From an uncultured Bacteroidales bacterium (GTDB lineage: Bacteria; Bacteroidota; Bacteroidia; Bacteroidales; UBA932), in the NCBI GenBank assembly GCA_946530505.1, contig CAMNAD010000078.1, forward strand, positions 1-7,060: a stretch of DNA of 7,060 nucleotides, written 5' to 3'. Below the pieces are notes generated by a model. The model had not been told where the DNA came from. It worked only from the letters and a program-made list of their open reading frames with translations, and made no database searches. Made by a program: the position numbers and the translations under genes. Of the stretch, positions 1 to 6,960 are shown in pieces. Position 1 is the first letter of the stretch. The number at the start of each line of letters is the position of its first letter.

Positions 1-357
1 CATATCCGAAAGCTTAAATCCGCGCTTGCGGGCAAGCGTCACGAGCAGGGCGGTGATGTACTGTTTCACGCTCCAGGAATTGCATCCGGGGGCATTGCGC
101 CAGATGATGCCGTGCTCCTCGCACCATGCGGTGTCAATATGGTCGAATCCTATGGTTGCGGTAGCTATCACCTTCACCGACGAACCCTCCAGCAGCGATG
201 CGTCGCAGCGGGTACGGGTGCGGGTGATCAGGGCGTCGGCGTCGCGCACCACCTCTGCGGTGGTCTCCTTCCCGGGGAGATAAACTACGTCTGCGTATGG
301 CTCCAGGGCCCCGCGCAGGAATGGTATTTTATTATCGCATACAATGCGCGGGCGCAT
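1..357 (-). CDS. pdxB: Erythronate-4-phosphate dehydrogenase, N-terminal part (runs off left edge)
   Basis: PdxB oxidises 4-phospho-D-erythronate to 2-oxo-3-hydroxy-4-phosphobutanoate, the second step of DXP-dependent pyridoxal 5'-phosphate synthesis, in the cytoplasm. Only the first 119 residues are in the window. They read as the N-terminal substrate-binding half of a D-2-hydroxyacid dehydrogenase: RIVCDNKIPFLRGALEPYA at 4-22, a VYLPGKET stretch at 25-32, DALITRTRTRCD at 41-52, ATATIGFDHID at 65-75 and NAPGCNSWSVKQY at 88-100. The last two correspond to the GTATAGTDHVD and APGCNAIAV motifs of E. coli PdxB and separate it from other 2-hydroxyacid dehydrogenases. The Rossmann glycine motif and catalytic Arg-Glu-His lie beyond the edge. 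The start at 357 puts the family's usual RIVCD-type opening at residue 4. An in-frame ATG at 378 would add seven residues and has a GGAG six bases upstream, so it remains possible. The gene lies 86 bp downstream of the LarA-like gene on the same strand; co-transcription is possible but unproven. Confidence 0.92.
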   Translation of the reverse strand, partial: MRPRIVCDNKIPFLRGALEPYADVVYLPGKETTAEVVRDADALITRTRTRCDASLLEGSSVKVIATATIGFDHIDTAWCEEHGIIWRNAPGCNSWSVKQYITALLVTLARKRGFKLSDM

Positions 358-379
358 TGACTGCGATAACGGTCTCATC

Positions 380-422
380 AGGGGCTCCGCCCCTAATATA
401 CCCTGCCGGCACTGTGTGCCGG
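380..422. repeat. Two GC-rich perfect hairpins in the spacer between the larA-like gene and pdxB
   Basis: Two perfect inverted repeats lie close together. AGGGGC-TCC-GCCCCT at 380-394 has a 6-bp stem and 3-base loop. CCGGCAC-TGT-GTGCCGG at 406-422 has a 7-bp stem and 3-base loop. A TCGCT direct doublet follows at 425-434. In the direction of transcription (minus) neither stem is followed by a T run, so these are not canonical intrinsic terminators. They may be RNA processing or stability hairpins, or part of a dispersed intergenic repeat. The first stem also contains the GGAG that would serve the alternative pdxB start at 378. Confidence 0.6.
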
Positions 423-443
423 TTGTCGCTTCGCTCCTTTTCA

Positions 444-1724
444 TCAGTCCTTGAATCTGTCGGGATGCGCCCAGAGGCCGAGGGCGGGGTTGGAAATGTA
501 GTAAATCTCCTCGCCGTCCGGCATGGTGTTCCATCCGTCCTTTAGTTTGTCGATGGGGTAGCGGGCCACCATCTCGTCGTAACTGCAATACTTGAAGCCC
601 ACGCCCTCGATTTCTTCGCGTGTCATGCCGGGGCCGGGGCAGTAGGTGATCGAGAACCTGCCTTCGGACGAGCCGTGGATGAGGTGGGCGGATGCCCCCA
701 GATTGTCCTGCAGGTCCTGATTCTCCTCCGTGCACTTGAGCGTGTGCGGAGTGCCCTTGTAGCCGTATTTGCGGATGAGGGCGTCGATGGTCTTGTCTTC
801 GCCGAACTCCCGAAGCGCCGGAGCCAGCACTATCAGTTCGCCCCCGTCGGCCAGCGCCATGCGGGTGCGGTATATGCTCTTGTTGCCCAGCCAGGTGCTC
901 TTGAACTCCTCCGGGTCCAGATAGACTATGCACTTCCTGATGGGATGGTCCACCATTATGAAGTTGGTCTCCATCGAGAGGGCGCAGGCCTTGCGGAAGC
1001 ACTCCGCGTCGTCGCCTATGAAGAGGCCCTTGAGGTCCATCTTTCCCGTATCCGGGTTCTTCGCGAGCACGGTCTGGATATAGACTATGGGCAGCTGCGG
1101 GATGAAGTGCTGCCGGGCATATTCGAACACCTGGCGCACAGGGCCTCCCGGACGCCCCATCAGGCGTTCCATTCCGTAGGAGGAGCCGATGAAGTGGCTC
1201 TTGTTGATGCCTTCGCTGCCGCCTACTCCCACGAAGATGTTCTTGGTGTAGTTCGCCATCCCCACCACCTCGTGAGGCACAACCTGACCTATCGATAGGA
1301 TGAGGTCGAAGGAAGGGTCCAGCAGGAGCTTGTTCACCTGCGCGGGCCAGTCGTAGTGGAGTTTCCCTTCGGAGATTTCTTCGATATAGGATGCAGGCAC
1401 GCGGCCTACGGTCACTACGTCGTTGCGCCAGTCGTGCACGCGGAACTTGTCCAGGGGAGTGTGGCCGTACATGGTCTTGATCTGCTCCTCCGTCATGGGG
1501 GTGTGGGTGCCGAGGGCCGGCATCACGTCGGTAAGGGTGTCCCCGAAATAATCATATACCATCTCCGTGATGGGCCCCGCGTAGGAGTTGAAGCGGGTGA
1601 AATCCGGCGGAATCGCCAGCACGCGCTTCTTCGGGCCCATGGAGTCGAATACCTGCTTCAGCGCGGCGCGCACCTCTTCGGGGGAGATGGCGTCGGTCTT
1701 GGATCCTCTTGCGTAGTACAGCAT
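444..1724 (-). CDS. LarA-like nickel-pincer-dependent 2-hydroxyacid racemase/epimerase
   Basis: This 426-residue protein is a full-length member of the LarA (lactate racemase, formerly DUF2088) superfamily. Those enzymes invert the configuration at the alpha-hydroxyl carbon of a carboxylic acid by hydride transfer to a nickel-pincer nucleotide covalently held by a lysine. Visible marks are IPPDFTRFNSYAG at 38-50, ALGTHTPMT at 70-78, VPHEVVGMANYTK at 149-161 and GVGGSEGINKSHFIG at 166-180. His151, Lys161 and His177 are spaced +10 and +16, exactly as His174, Lys184 and His200 of Lactobacillus plantarum LarA. His74 corresponds to His108, so the cofactor-binding and catalytic set looks intact. 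The substrate-contacting Gln/Lys region of true LarA appears different (around SIYRTRMAL, 283-291), which argues against lactate; a malate- or aldonate-type acid is more likely. The start is four bases after the kinase stop, indicating one transcript. Cofactor-maturation genes larB, larC and larE are not in the window. Family is confident, substrate is inference. Confidence 0.87.
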   Translation of the reverse strand: MLYYARGSKTDAISPEEVRAALKQVFDSMGPKKRVLAIPPDFTRFNSYAGPITEMVYDYFGDTLTDVMPALGTHTPMTEEQIKTMYGHTPLDKFRVHDWRNDVVTVGRVPASYIEEISEGKLHYDWPAQVNKLLLDPSFDLILSIGQVVPHEVVGMANYTKNIFVGVGGSEGINKSHFIGSSYGMERLMGRPGGPVRQVFEYARQHFIPQLPIVYIQTVLAKNPDTGKMDLKGLFIGDDAECFRKACALSMETNFIMVDHPIRKCIVYLDPEEFKSTWLGNKSIYRTRMALADGGELIVLAPALREFGEDKTIDALIRKYGYKGTPHTLKCTEENQDLQDNLGASAHLIHGSSEGRFSITYCPGPGMTREEIEGVGFKYCSYDEMVARYPIDKLKDGWNTMPDGEEIYYISNPALGLWAHPDRFKD

Positions 1725-1728
1725 GGCT

Positions 1729-2808
1729 CTATCTCTTTACTCGTGCATTTCCCTGCCAGACGCTCCAGACCTGCTCTTCGTCGGCGGGCTGGGCGTAGTC
1801 GGTGAGGAAGGTGGTTGCGAGGGCGCCGCTGGCCCATCCGAACTGGGCGCACTGCTCTCCGCTCCATCCGCGTAGGATTCCGTAGAGCAGGCCTCCCACG
1901 AAGCCGTCGCCGCCGCCGATGCGGTCGAGCACGTGGATTTCGCGGGGCTGGATGACGTGCCAGTCTTCGCCGTCGAGCAGGATCGCTCCCCAGTTATGGC
2001 TGTTGGTGTTGTTCACCTGGCGGAGGGTGGTGCCGTAGACCTGCGCGTTGGGATAATGCTCGCGCACGCGGCGTATCATCTCCTTGAAGCCGTCGATCTT
2101 GGCGGCGATGTCCTTTCCGCCGGCCTCAGGCCCTTCGATTCCGAGGCAGAGCTGGAAGTCTTCCTCGTTGCCGATGAGGATGTCGGCGTAGCTCGCGATC
2201 TCGGAGAAGATGTCGTGCAGCTCCTGCTCGCGGCCCTTCCAGAAGGAAGCGCGGTAGTTGAGGTCGAAGCTGATGCGGGTGCCGTGCTTTTTCGCGGCGC
2301 GCGCAAGTTCGAGGCAGAAGCGGCTGGTGTCCGGGCTGAGGGCGCCGATGAGGCCGGAAAGATGGATGATCTGCACTCCTTCCTCGCCGAAGATGCGTTC
2401 GAGGTCGAAGTCCTTCACGTTGAGGGTGCGGCCTACCTCTCCGGCACGGTCGTTCCACACGCGCGGTCCGCGGGAGCCGTATCCGCTGTCGGCCACGTTG
2501 ATCTGGTGGCGGTATCCCCAGGGGCCGCCCTGCTCGACCTCGGGCCCCTCGAAGTCCATCCCGCGGCTGCGGAGGTTGCCCTTGATGAAGTGTGCGAAGG
2601 GGCTGCCTTTCACGAATGCGGTGAGTACCTTGACCGGAAGCCCGAGGTAGGAAGAGATGCTTGCTACGTTGGTCTCGGCGCTGGTGGCCTGAAGGTGGAA
2701 AAGATCGCTGGAGTGGACGGGCTGACCGCTCTCGGGCGTAATCCTGAGCCCCATGCTGGTAGGAACCAGGAGGGCGTATTTGCAGTTTTGTTTGAGTTTG
2801 ATATCCAT
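1729..2808 (-). CDS. PfkB-family carbohydrate kinase, 2-keto-3-deoxygluconate kinase-like
   Basis: This 359-residue cytoplasmic ribokinase-fold enzyme should transfer phosphate from ATP to a sugar or sugar acid. The strongest marks are the C-terminal catalytic and anion-hole motif DRIGGGDGFVGGL at 295-307, with Asp301 as the expected catalytic base, and FDLNYRASFWK at 181-191, which resembles the DxNYR-x(3)-W segment of 2-keto-3-deoxygluconate kinases. GNEEDF at 213-218 fits the usual 'N-x-x-E' region. The N-terminal signature is altered: where the family has a glycine pair (GG-x-x-x-N-x-A), this protein has Thr42-Ser43 in ATSAETNVAS. The length is slightly above the typical 310-340. The start at 2808 is the only usable ATG, because an in-frame TAA lies about 30 bases upstream. 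It is first in a minus-strand pair, with the LarA-like epimerase beginning four bases after its stop. KDG kinase is the best guess; another aldonate or ketose kinase is possible. Confidence 0.85.
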   Translation of the reverse strand: MDIKLKQNCKYALLVPTSMGLRITPESGQPVHSSDLFHLQATSAETNVASISSYLGLPVKVLTAFVKGSPFAHFIKGNLRSRGMDFEGPEVEQGGPWGYRHQINVADSGYGSRGPRVWNDRAGEVGRTLNVKDFDLERIFGEEGVQIIHLSGLIGALSPDTSRFCLELARAAKKHGTRISFDLNYRASFWKGREQELHDIFSEIASYADILIGNEEDFQLCLGIEGPEAGGKDIAAKIDGFKEMIRRVREHYPNAQVYGTTLRQVNNTNSHNWGAILLDGEDWHVIQPREIHVLDRIGGGDGFVGGLLYGILRGWSGEQCAQFGWASGALATTFLTDYAQPADEEQVWSVWQGNARVKR

Positions 2809-2895
2809 AAACCGGGGTTCTAAATATGCTGCAAGTTAATCATTTTTTGCATAATATTTGTTAGATTTGCACAATAACACTCAAACTTTCCGATA
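2809..2895. promoter_or_regulatory. AT-rich divergent intergenic region
   Basis: This 87-bp gap separates the minus-strand kinase from the plus-strand transglutaminase-like pair, so it must carry both starts of transcription if each unit has its own promoter. It is clearly richer in A and T than the genes on either side. The rightward promoter is recognisable. I could not find a convincing TAnnTTTG element on the minus strand; the best candidate, TTAACTTG (reading leftward, about 2833-2840), has mismatches. There is no strong Shine-Dalgarno in front of either start, as is usual in Bacteroidota. Confidence 0.6.
2862..2869 (+). promoter_or_regulatory. Bacteroidota-type -7 promoter element for the transglutaminase-like pair
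   Basis: TAGATTTG is a perfect match to the Bacteroidota sigma-ABfr -7 consensus TAnnTTTG. It would place the transcription start near 2876 and give a leader of about 20 bases. A TTTG at 2846-2849 could be the upstream element, but the 12-base spacing is shorter than the usual 19-20, so the -33 box is weak or absent. Confidence 0.55.
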
Positions 2896-4872
2896 ATGAG
2901 AAACAAAGTATTGTTATTCGCAATCCTGTTGCCATTCATCCAGATTGCAGCCACAGCCCAGAGCATCAAGGTCAATCAAAAGCTGGGCAACATTTCAAAA
3001 GAGGAACTGGAAATGGCTTCTTACGCTCCCGATACCTCCGCCGCGGCAGTAGTTCTGTTCAGGAATATAGAAGTGACTGTCGCAATGGACACCAAACTGT
3101 CTTTCAGCAAGCAGACGGTCGTGACCGAACGATACAAGATTCTCAAGGAAGCCGGGAAAGACTGTGCCGATTACAAGATCTACATATATTCCCGCGACGA
3201 ACGGATGAGCGGCATAAAGGTTTCTACCTATAACCTTGAAGAAGGCAAGACCGTGGTCAGCAAACTCCCCAAGAAACTTGTGTTCGAAGAAAAATACAAC
3301 GACAATCTGAACACAGTGTCTTTCTCTGCCCAGGAAGTCAGGGTCGGGTCCGTGGTCGAAGTCCAGTTTACCATCACCAGTTCCCGCTTTTGGGATGTCG
3401 GCACTATCTTCCTGCAGGGAAGTTATCCCGTGAACTACGGCAGTATCGTGGTGGATTACTCTGACTACTTCAATTTCAATAAGATGGTCAGCGGCTACGT
3501 GCTGTTCAATTCGAACGTGACGGATGGTCGCAACGAGTCGATGGTGTTTAGCAATGGTGCGGCCCTGGGAGTGAATTTCGTCATCGACAAGTATACCGCC
3601 TGGGACGTGCCCGCCCTGAAGAGGGAGAAATACAACTACTATCCCGACCAGGCCCGTCTTGGAGTACATTACGAACTTCGCAGCGTGAACATCCCGGATT
3701 TCCTCTATTTCAAGGACTATAGCACCACCTGGGAGAATGTCGACAAGCAATTCGTCGATGAAGGTTTCCTAAAGGAATTCCAGAAAAAGCTCCCGTTTGC
3801 CGATGAAATCGAGGCGGCTGTGAAGGGACTGGAGAATGAAGAGGAAGTCATACGCAAGGTCCGCGAGATAGTCGCAGGCAAGATTGAGTGGAATAAGACG
3901 ACGGCCCGTTTCCCCAATACCGACAAGGCGGTGCGGGAAGGCAGCGGTAACAGGGCGGACTTCTGCGGAGTTATGGGCAGCGCCCTGAACCGGATAGGAT
4001 ACAAGGCCGAGCCGGTGCTGGTCAAATCCCGCACCAATGGCGCCCTTGCAACATTCCACATTTCTACCGACTCATTCGACAGCGTGATTCTTCAGGTAAC
4101 GACTCCTTCGGGAAAGAAGTACTATTCCGATTTCGCTTCGCAGTATGGATATCTGAACATCCTGCCTGAGCACCTGCTTGTTCCGGAAGCCAGGCTGATC
4201 GACCTTTCGGGCAAAGGCAGCTGGGTATCGACCATAGGTTCGCAGAAGAACAGCAGCAAACAGCAGGCAATCGCCGCCGTTTCGGCCGACGGCGTGGTTT
4301 CCGGGCAGTTGCGCATAAGCGACAGCAACCAGATCGCCATGAAATCCAAGAGAGCTTTTGACACTTTCAAAGACGAAGAAGAGGCCATCGAATCGATTGA
4401 AAAGAATCTCGATGTGGAAATATCTTCTTTCGATTTCAAGGGTTATAAGGAATGGGGGCCTTCCGCCGTCGCGAACATCAGTTTCACATACGATGCGCAG
4501 GTGGCGGGAGATCATATCTATGTGCGTCCTTTCCTCGAAAAATACCATTCCGCAAACGATTTCTCGGATCCCGAGCGTACCACCCCCATCGACTTCCCTT
4601 TTCTTGAAGACATCGTTTACCGCATGACCCTCACTATTCCGGAGGGATACGCAGTGGAGAGCCTCCCTGGGAATGTTTCACTTACCTGCGATGTGATAGA
4701 CAGCCGCGCAACCGCCCAGTTCCGTCAGCTCAACGGCAACACCCTGGTGGTGATCTATTCTTATAACCGCAATGTGAACAGGGTCCTGGAAACATCCTAC
4801 AACGCTCTGCGGGATTACTGGGAAGGATTGTCCGACATCTACAATTCAACGATCGTACTTAAGAAAATATGA
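2896..4872 (+). CDS. Secreted DUF3857/transglutaminase-fold protein, probably catalytically inactive
   Basis: This 658-residue protein has an N-terminal Sec signal peptide (hydrophobic core about 5-18, likely cleavage ATA|Q after residue 21) and no lipobox cysteine, so it is probably periplasmic or released. The layout matches the Bacteroidota DUF3857 family: a beta-rich domain at about 55-240, a transglutaminase-like core at about 300-425 and a C-terminal beta domain at about 515-645. Aligning the core with the downstream paralogue places GSGNRADF (349-356) over GFGDCKAL, so Arg353 sits at the catalytic Cys position. SFDSVILQV (393-401) aligns with the paralogue's MNHVMLAV stretch and puts Ser396 at the catalytic His. 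Asp412 of YYSDFAS may keep the acidic position. A nearby Cys357 is four residues off. It therefore reads as a pseudo-transglutaminase with a possible binding or scaffold role. Its TGA overlaps the next gene's ATG, indicating translational coupling. The start is supported by the signal peptide and the promoter immediately upstream. The exact function of the family is unknown. Confidence 0.88.
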   Translation: MRNKVLLFAILLPFIQIAATAQSIKVNQKLGNISKEELEMASYAPDTSAAAVVLFRNIEVTVAMDTKLSFSKQTVVTERYKILKEAGKDCADYKIYIYSRDERMSGIKVSTYNLEEGKTVVSKLPKKLVFEEKYNDNLNTVSFSAQEVRVGSVVEVQFTITSSRFWDVGTIFLQGSYPVNYGSIVVDYSDYFNFNKMVSGYVLFNSNVTDGRNESMVFSNGAALGVNFVIDKYTAWDVPALKREKYNYYPDQARLGVHYELRSVNIPDFLYFKDYSTTWENVDKQFVDEGFLKEFQKKLPFADEIEAAVKGLENEEEVIRKVREIVAGKIEWNKTTARFPNTDKAVREGSGNRADFCGVMGSALNRIGYKAEPVLVKSRTNGALATFHISTDSFDSVILQVTTPSGKKYYSDFASQYGYLNILPEHLLVPEARLIDLSGKGSWVSTIGSQKNSSKQQAIAAVSADGVVSGQLRISDSNQIAMKSKRAFDTFKDEEEAIESIEKNLDVEISSFDFKGYKEWGPSAVANISFTYDAQVAGDHIYVRPFLEKYHSANDFSDPERTTPIDFPFLEDIVYRMTLTIPEGYAVESLPGNVSLTCDVIDSRATAQFRQLNGNTLVVIYSYNRNVNRVLETSYNALRDYWEGLSDIYNSTIVLKKI

Positions 4873-6737
4873 GAATAAGGGCTTTGCTTCTGGCCGTTCT
4901 CGCGGCAGGCACGACGGCCTTCGCCCAGAAAGGGCCGGATGCTGTCATCCAGGATTGCAGCGAGTCTTTCAGGATGACGTCTTCCACTACCGGAGTATAT
5001 AAGGTGCATAGGGAGGTGCAGGTGCTGGACCAAGACGGCCTTGATGCGGGGACTTTCTTCATTTACACCGATTCTTTCCGCTCCCTCGGTGAGTTCAGCG
5101 CTGAACTTCTGCCCGGTGACGGGGGCAAGAAGATGAAGATATCGAAAAAAGATATCGACTCCTACTCCATATCTTCCGGCCTTGCCGACGATACTTACGC
5201 CTGTGCCTTCCGGCCGGACATGCGATATCCGTTCACTGTAGTCTATGACTATACAGTCAATTACAAGAACGGCATCATCCTTTTCCCGGTCTTCTATCCT
5301 TTGGAAACCGACAACACCGAACTGAAGAAAGCCGAATACACGTTGGAGGTTCCGGCTGGCACGGAGATCGAAAAGTCTTTCTCCTGCCTGGAATTTTCAC
5401 ATACGCCCGGTGGCAAGACTGACGTATACAGGTGGACCTGTTCGGACGTGCCGGCTTTCACTCTGGAACACAACATCCCGCCTTTCGATGGTCGTCTGCC
5501 GGAACTCTATGCCGCGCCGGTGGATTTCTCTTATGCGGGAACGACTGGCTCTCAGGCCAGTTGGAACAGCTATGGCCTTTGGCTGAACAGCCTGATGGAA
5601 GGCGCTTCGGATCTGCCTGAAAGCGAGAAAGAAACCGCACGCAGGCTGACATCTTCGTGCAAGACCACTTTTGAGAAGGTGCAGGCGCTGTATTCATATC
5701 TGCGTCAGAAATCTCGTTATATCAGTATCCAGCTCGGAATAGGAGGACTCAAGCCTCTTCCCGCATCGCATGTGGCCAAGACCGGATTCGGGGACTGCAA
5801 GGCCTTGTCGAACTATATGAAGGCCATGCTCCGGGAAGCCGGCGTTGAATCCGACTATTATGCTATCAGCACACGCAATGCCAATCTCAAGGCCGACTTC
5901 GTGAGTGTCGGACAGATGAATCATGTGATGCTCGCGGTGCCTCTGCCGGAAAACAGGGATACTCTGTTCGTCGAATGTACCAATCCATCTTACCCCTTGG
6001 GTTACAGGCACTTCAGCTGTGCGGGACATCAGATCCTCCTGGTTCGCGAAGACGGGGGCCACCTTGTGAGAGTGGGGGATTATGCCGACTCCCTGCGGAG
6101 AGATGTGCAGAAGACCGAGGTCGTGCTTTCCGCAGATGGTTCGGCAAAGATTTCCATCCGTGAGCAGCACTATCTGGATGAGTGTGAACCCTTCATCGAT
6201 TTCGCATCCATGAACCCGCAGGATCAGACTCGCATGCTCATCAGCGGATGGCAGATCAAGCCGGAGAATTTCAAACTGATATCGGTTTCCGACAATTTTG
6301 GCGACTACGCTGTGAAAGGCCGGGATTTCTGCGCCGAAAAAGACATAGACTATTCCATGGATTGCAAGATATATGCAAGCAGGAACGGCAACCGACTTTT
6401 CGTGCCGGTGAATCCTGTTGCCAAAAGTATGGAAACCCAGCGTTCGGCAAGGCAGAATGGGCTGTTTTTCAAGCATGCTTATGCGCTGATCGACGAACTG
6501 ACAGTCCATTGCCCGGCCGGTTACAGGGTTGAAAGCAAACCGGATGATGTGTCGCTGGATGCGCCCTGGGGTACTTACACTTCCACGATCAGTTGCGAAG
6601 GCGACACGGTTACCATCCGCCAGGAATTTCGGTCAAAACGCTTTCTGGGCACCAAAGATTGCTACCCGCAATATAAGGATTTCGCACGCAAGCTCAACAA
6701 GAGCTACTCTTCTTCAATCGTGCTGATTGCAGAATAA
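4869..6737 (+). CDS. Secreted DUF3857/transglutaminase-fold protein with intact Cys-His-acid residues
   Basis: This 622-residue paralogue of the preceding protein starts inside its stop codon (ATGA). The signal peptide has a hydrophobic core at about 5-16 and likely cleavage AFA|Q after residue 19, with no lipobox. A DUF3857-like beta domain occupies about 40-205, the transglutaminase-like core about 255-375, and a C-terminal beta domain about 535-620. The core opens with IQLGIGGLKPLPASHV (287-302), then GFGDCKALSNYMKAML (306-321) with Cys310 as nucleophile, NHVMLAV (351-357) with His352, and LFVECTNPS (366-374), where Glu369 takes the place of the usual Asp. The enzyme could cleave or cross-link amide bonds, as a protease, amidase or transglutaminase. 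The substrate cannot be read from the sequence. Fourteen cysteines are present, against three in its partner, which for a periplasmic protein suggests disulfides. The family assignment is firm, the chemistry is inferred from the triad. Confidence 0.9.
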   Translation: MRIRALLLAVLAAGTTAFAQKGPDAVIQDCSESFRMTSSTTGVYKVHREVQVLDQDGLDAGTFFIYTDSFRSLGEFSAELLPGDGGKKMKISKKDIDSYSISSGLADDTYACAFRPDMRYPFTVVYDYTVNYKNGIILFPVFYPLETDNTELKKAEYTLEVPAGTEIEKSFSCLEFSHTPGGKTDVYRWTCSDVPAFTLEHNIPPFDGRLPELYAAPVDFSYAGTTGSQASWNSYGLWLNSLMEGASDLPESEKETARRLTSSCKTTFEKVQALYSYLRQKSRYISIQLGIGGLKPLPASHVAKTGFGDCKALSNYMKAMLREAGVESDYYAISTRNANLKADFVSVGQMNHVMLAVPLPENRDTLFVECTNPSYPLGYRHFSCAGHQILLVREDGGHLVRVGDYADSLRRDVQKTEVVLSADGSAKISIREQHYLDECEPFIDFASMNPQDQTRMLISGWQIKPENFKLISVSDNFGDYAVKGRDFCAEKDIDYSMDCKIYASRNGNRLFVPVNPVAKSMETQRSARQNGLFFKHAYALIDELTVHCPAGYRVESKPDDVSLDAPWGTYTSTISCEGDTVTIRQEFRSKRFLGTKDCYPQYKDFARKLNKSYSSSIVLIAE

Positions 6738-6765
6738 TCAGTCGCATCTGCTTGCCTGCGATATT

Positions 6766-6819
6766 CGCACCGTTGGGATAGAAGGAACGCTGTATGATGG
6801 ACAGAAGCGCACCGTTGGG
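6766..6819. repeat. 12-bp direct repeat pair
   Basis: CGCACCGTTGGG occurs at 6766-6777 and again at 6808-6819, a period of 42 bases. The copies are identical and the bases between them show little other similarity. With only two units, no function can be assigned. Confidence 0.6.
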
Positions 6820-6893
6820 CTGCCCGGCGAATCGATGGCGTCCGGAGCGCAGCATCCAACGCATTGAACGTCAATAGTTTACCTGCGGGAGAG

Positions 6894-6918
6894 TCGGCGA
6901 ATTTCGCCGATTTTCTTT
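6894..6918 (+). terminator. Intrinsic terminator of the transglutaminase-like operon
   Basis: TCGGCGA (6894-6900) and TCGCCGA (6904-6910) form a perfect 7-bp stem with a three-base loop, followed at once by TTTTCTTT. This is the classic rho-independent layout on the plus strand. It lies about 157 bases after the stop of the second gene, which would give the transcript a fairly long 3' untranslated region. Confidence 0.8.
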
Positions 6919-6960
6919 AAAGTAAGATGCTGATAATAAGGCGTTTAGCTGCCGCGTTGG

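Noticed and set aside
406..422. Intrinsic terminator after the LarA-like gene
   Set aside because: The 7-bp stem is good, but no T run follows it on the minus strand, so it was kept as a hairpin only.
675..1298. 207-codon open frame on the plus strand opposite the LarA-like gene
   Set aside because: It is antisense to a strongly conserved protein and has no domain signal or promoter of its own.
2811..2820. AACCGGGGTT short palindrome just before the kinase start
   Set aside because: Its four-base arms are too short to be meaningful on their own.
1933..2823. 296-codon open frame on the plus strand opposite the kinase
   Set aside because: It is a product of the GC-rich codon pattern of the kinase gene. 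The translation is Ala/Val/Glu-rich with no recognisable motif, while the minus strand encodes clear PfkB motifs.
2995..3750. 251-codon open frame on the minus strand opposite the first transglutaminase-like gene
   Set aside because: It has no recognisable motifs, and the plus-strand gene has a signal peptide, promoter and family match.
6794..6877. 27-residue small ORF starting MMDRSAPLG
   Set aside because: It is Arg-rich with no ribosome-binding site, no family resemblance and no promoter, so it is indistinguishable from chance.
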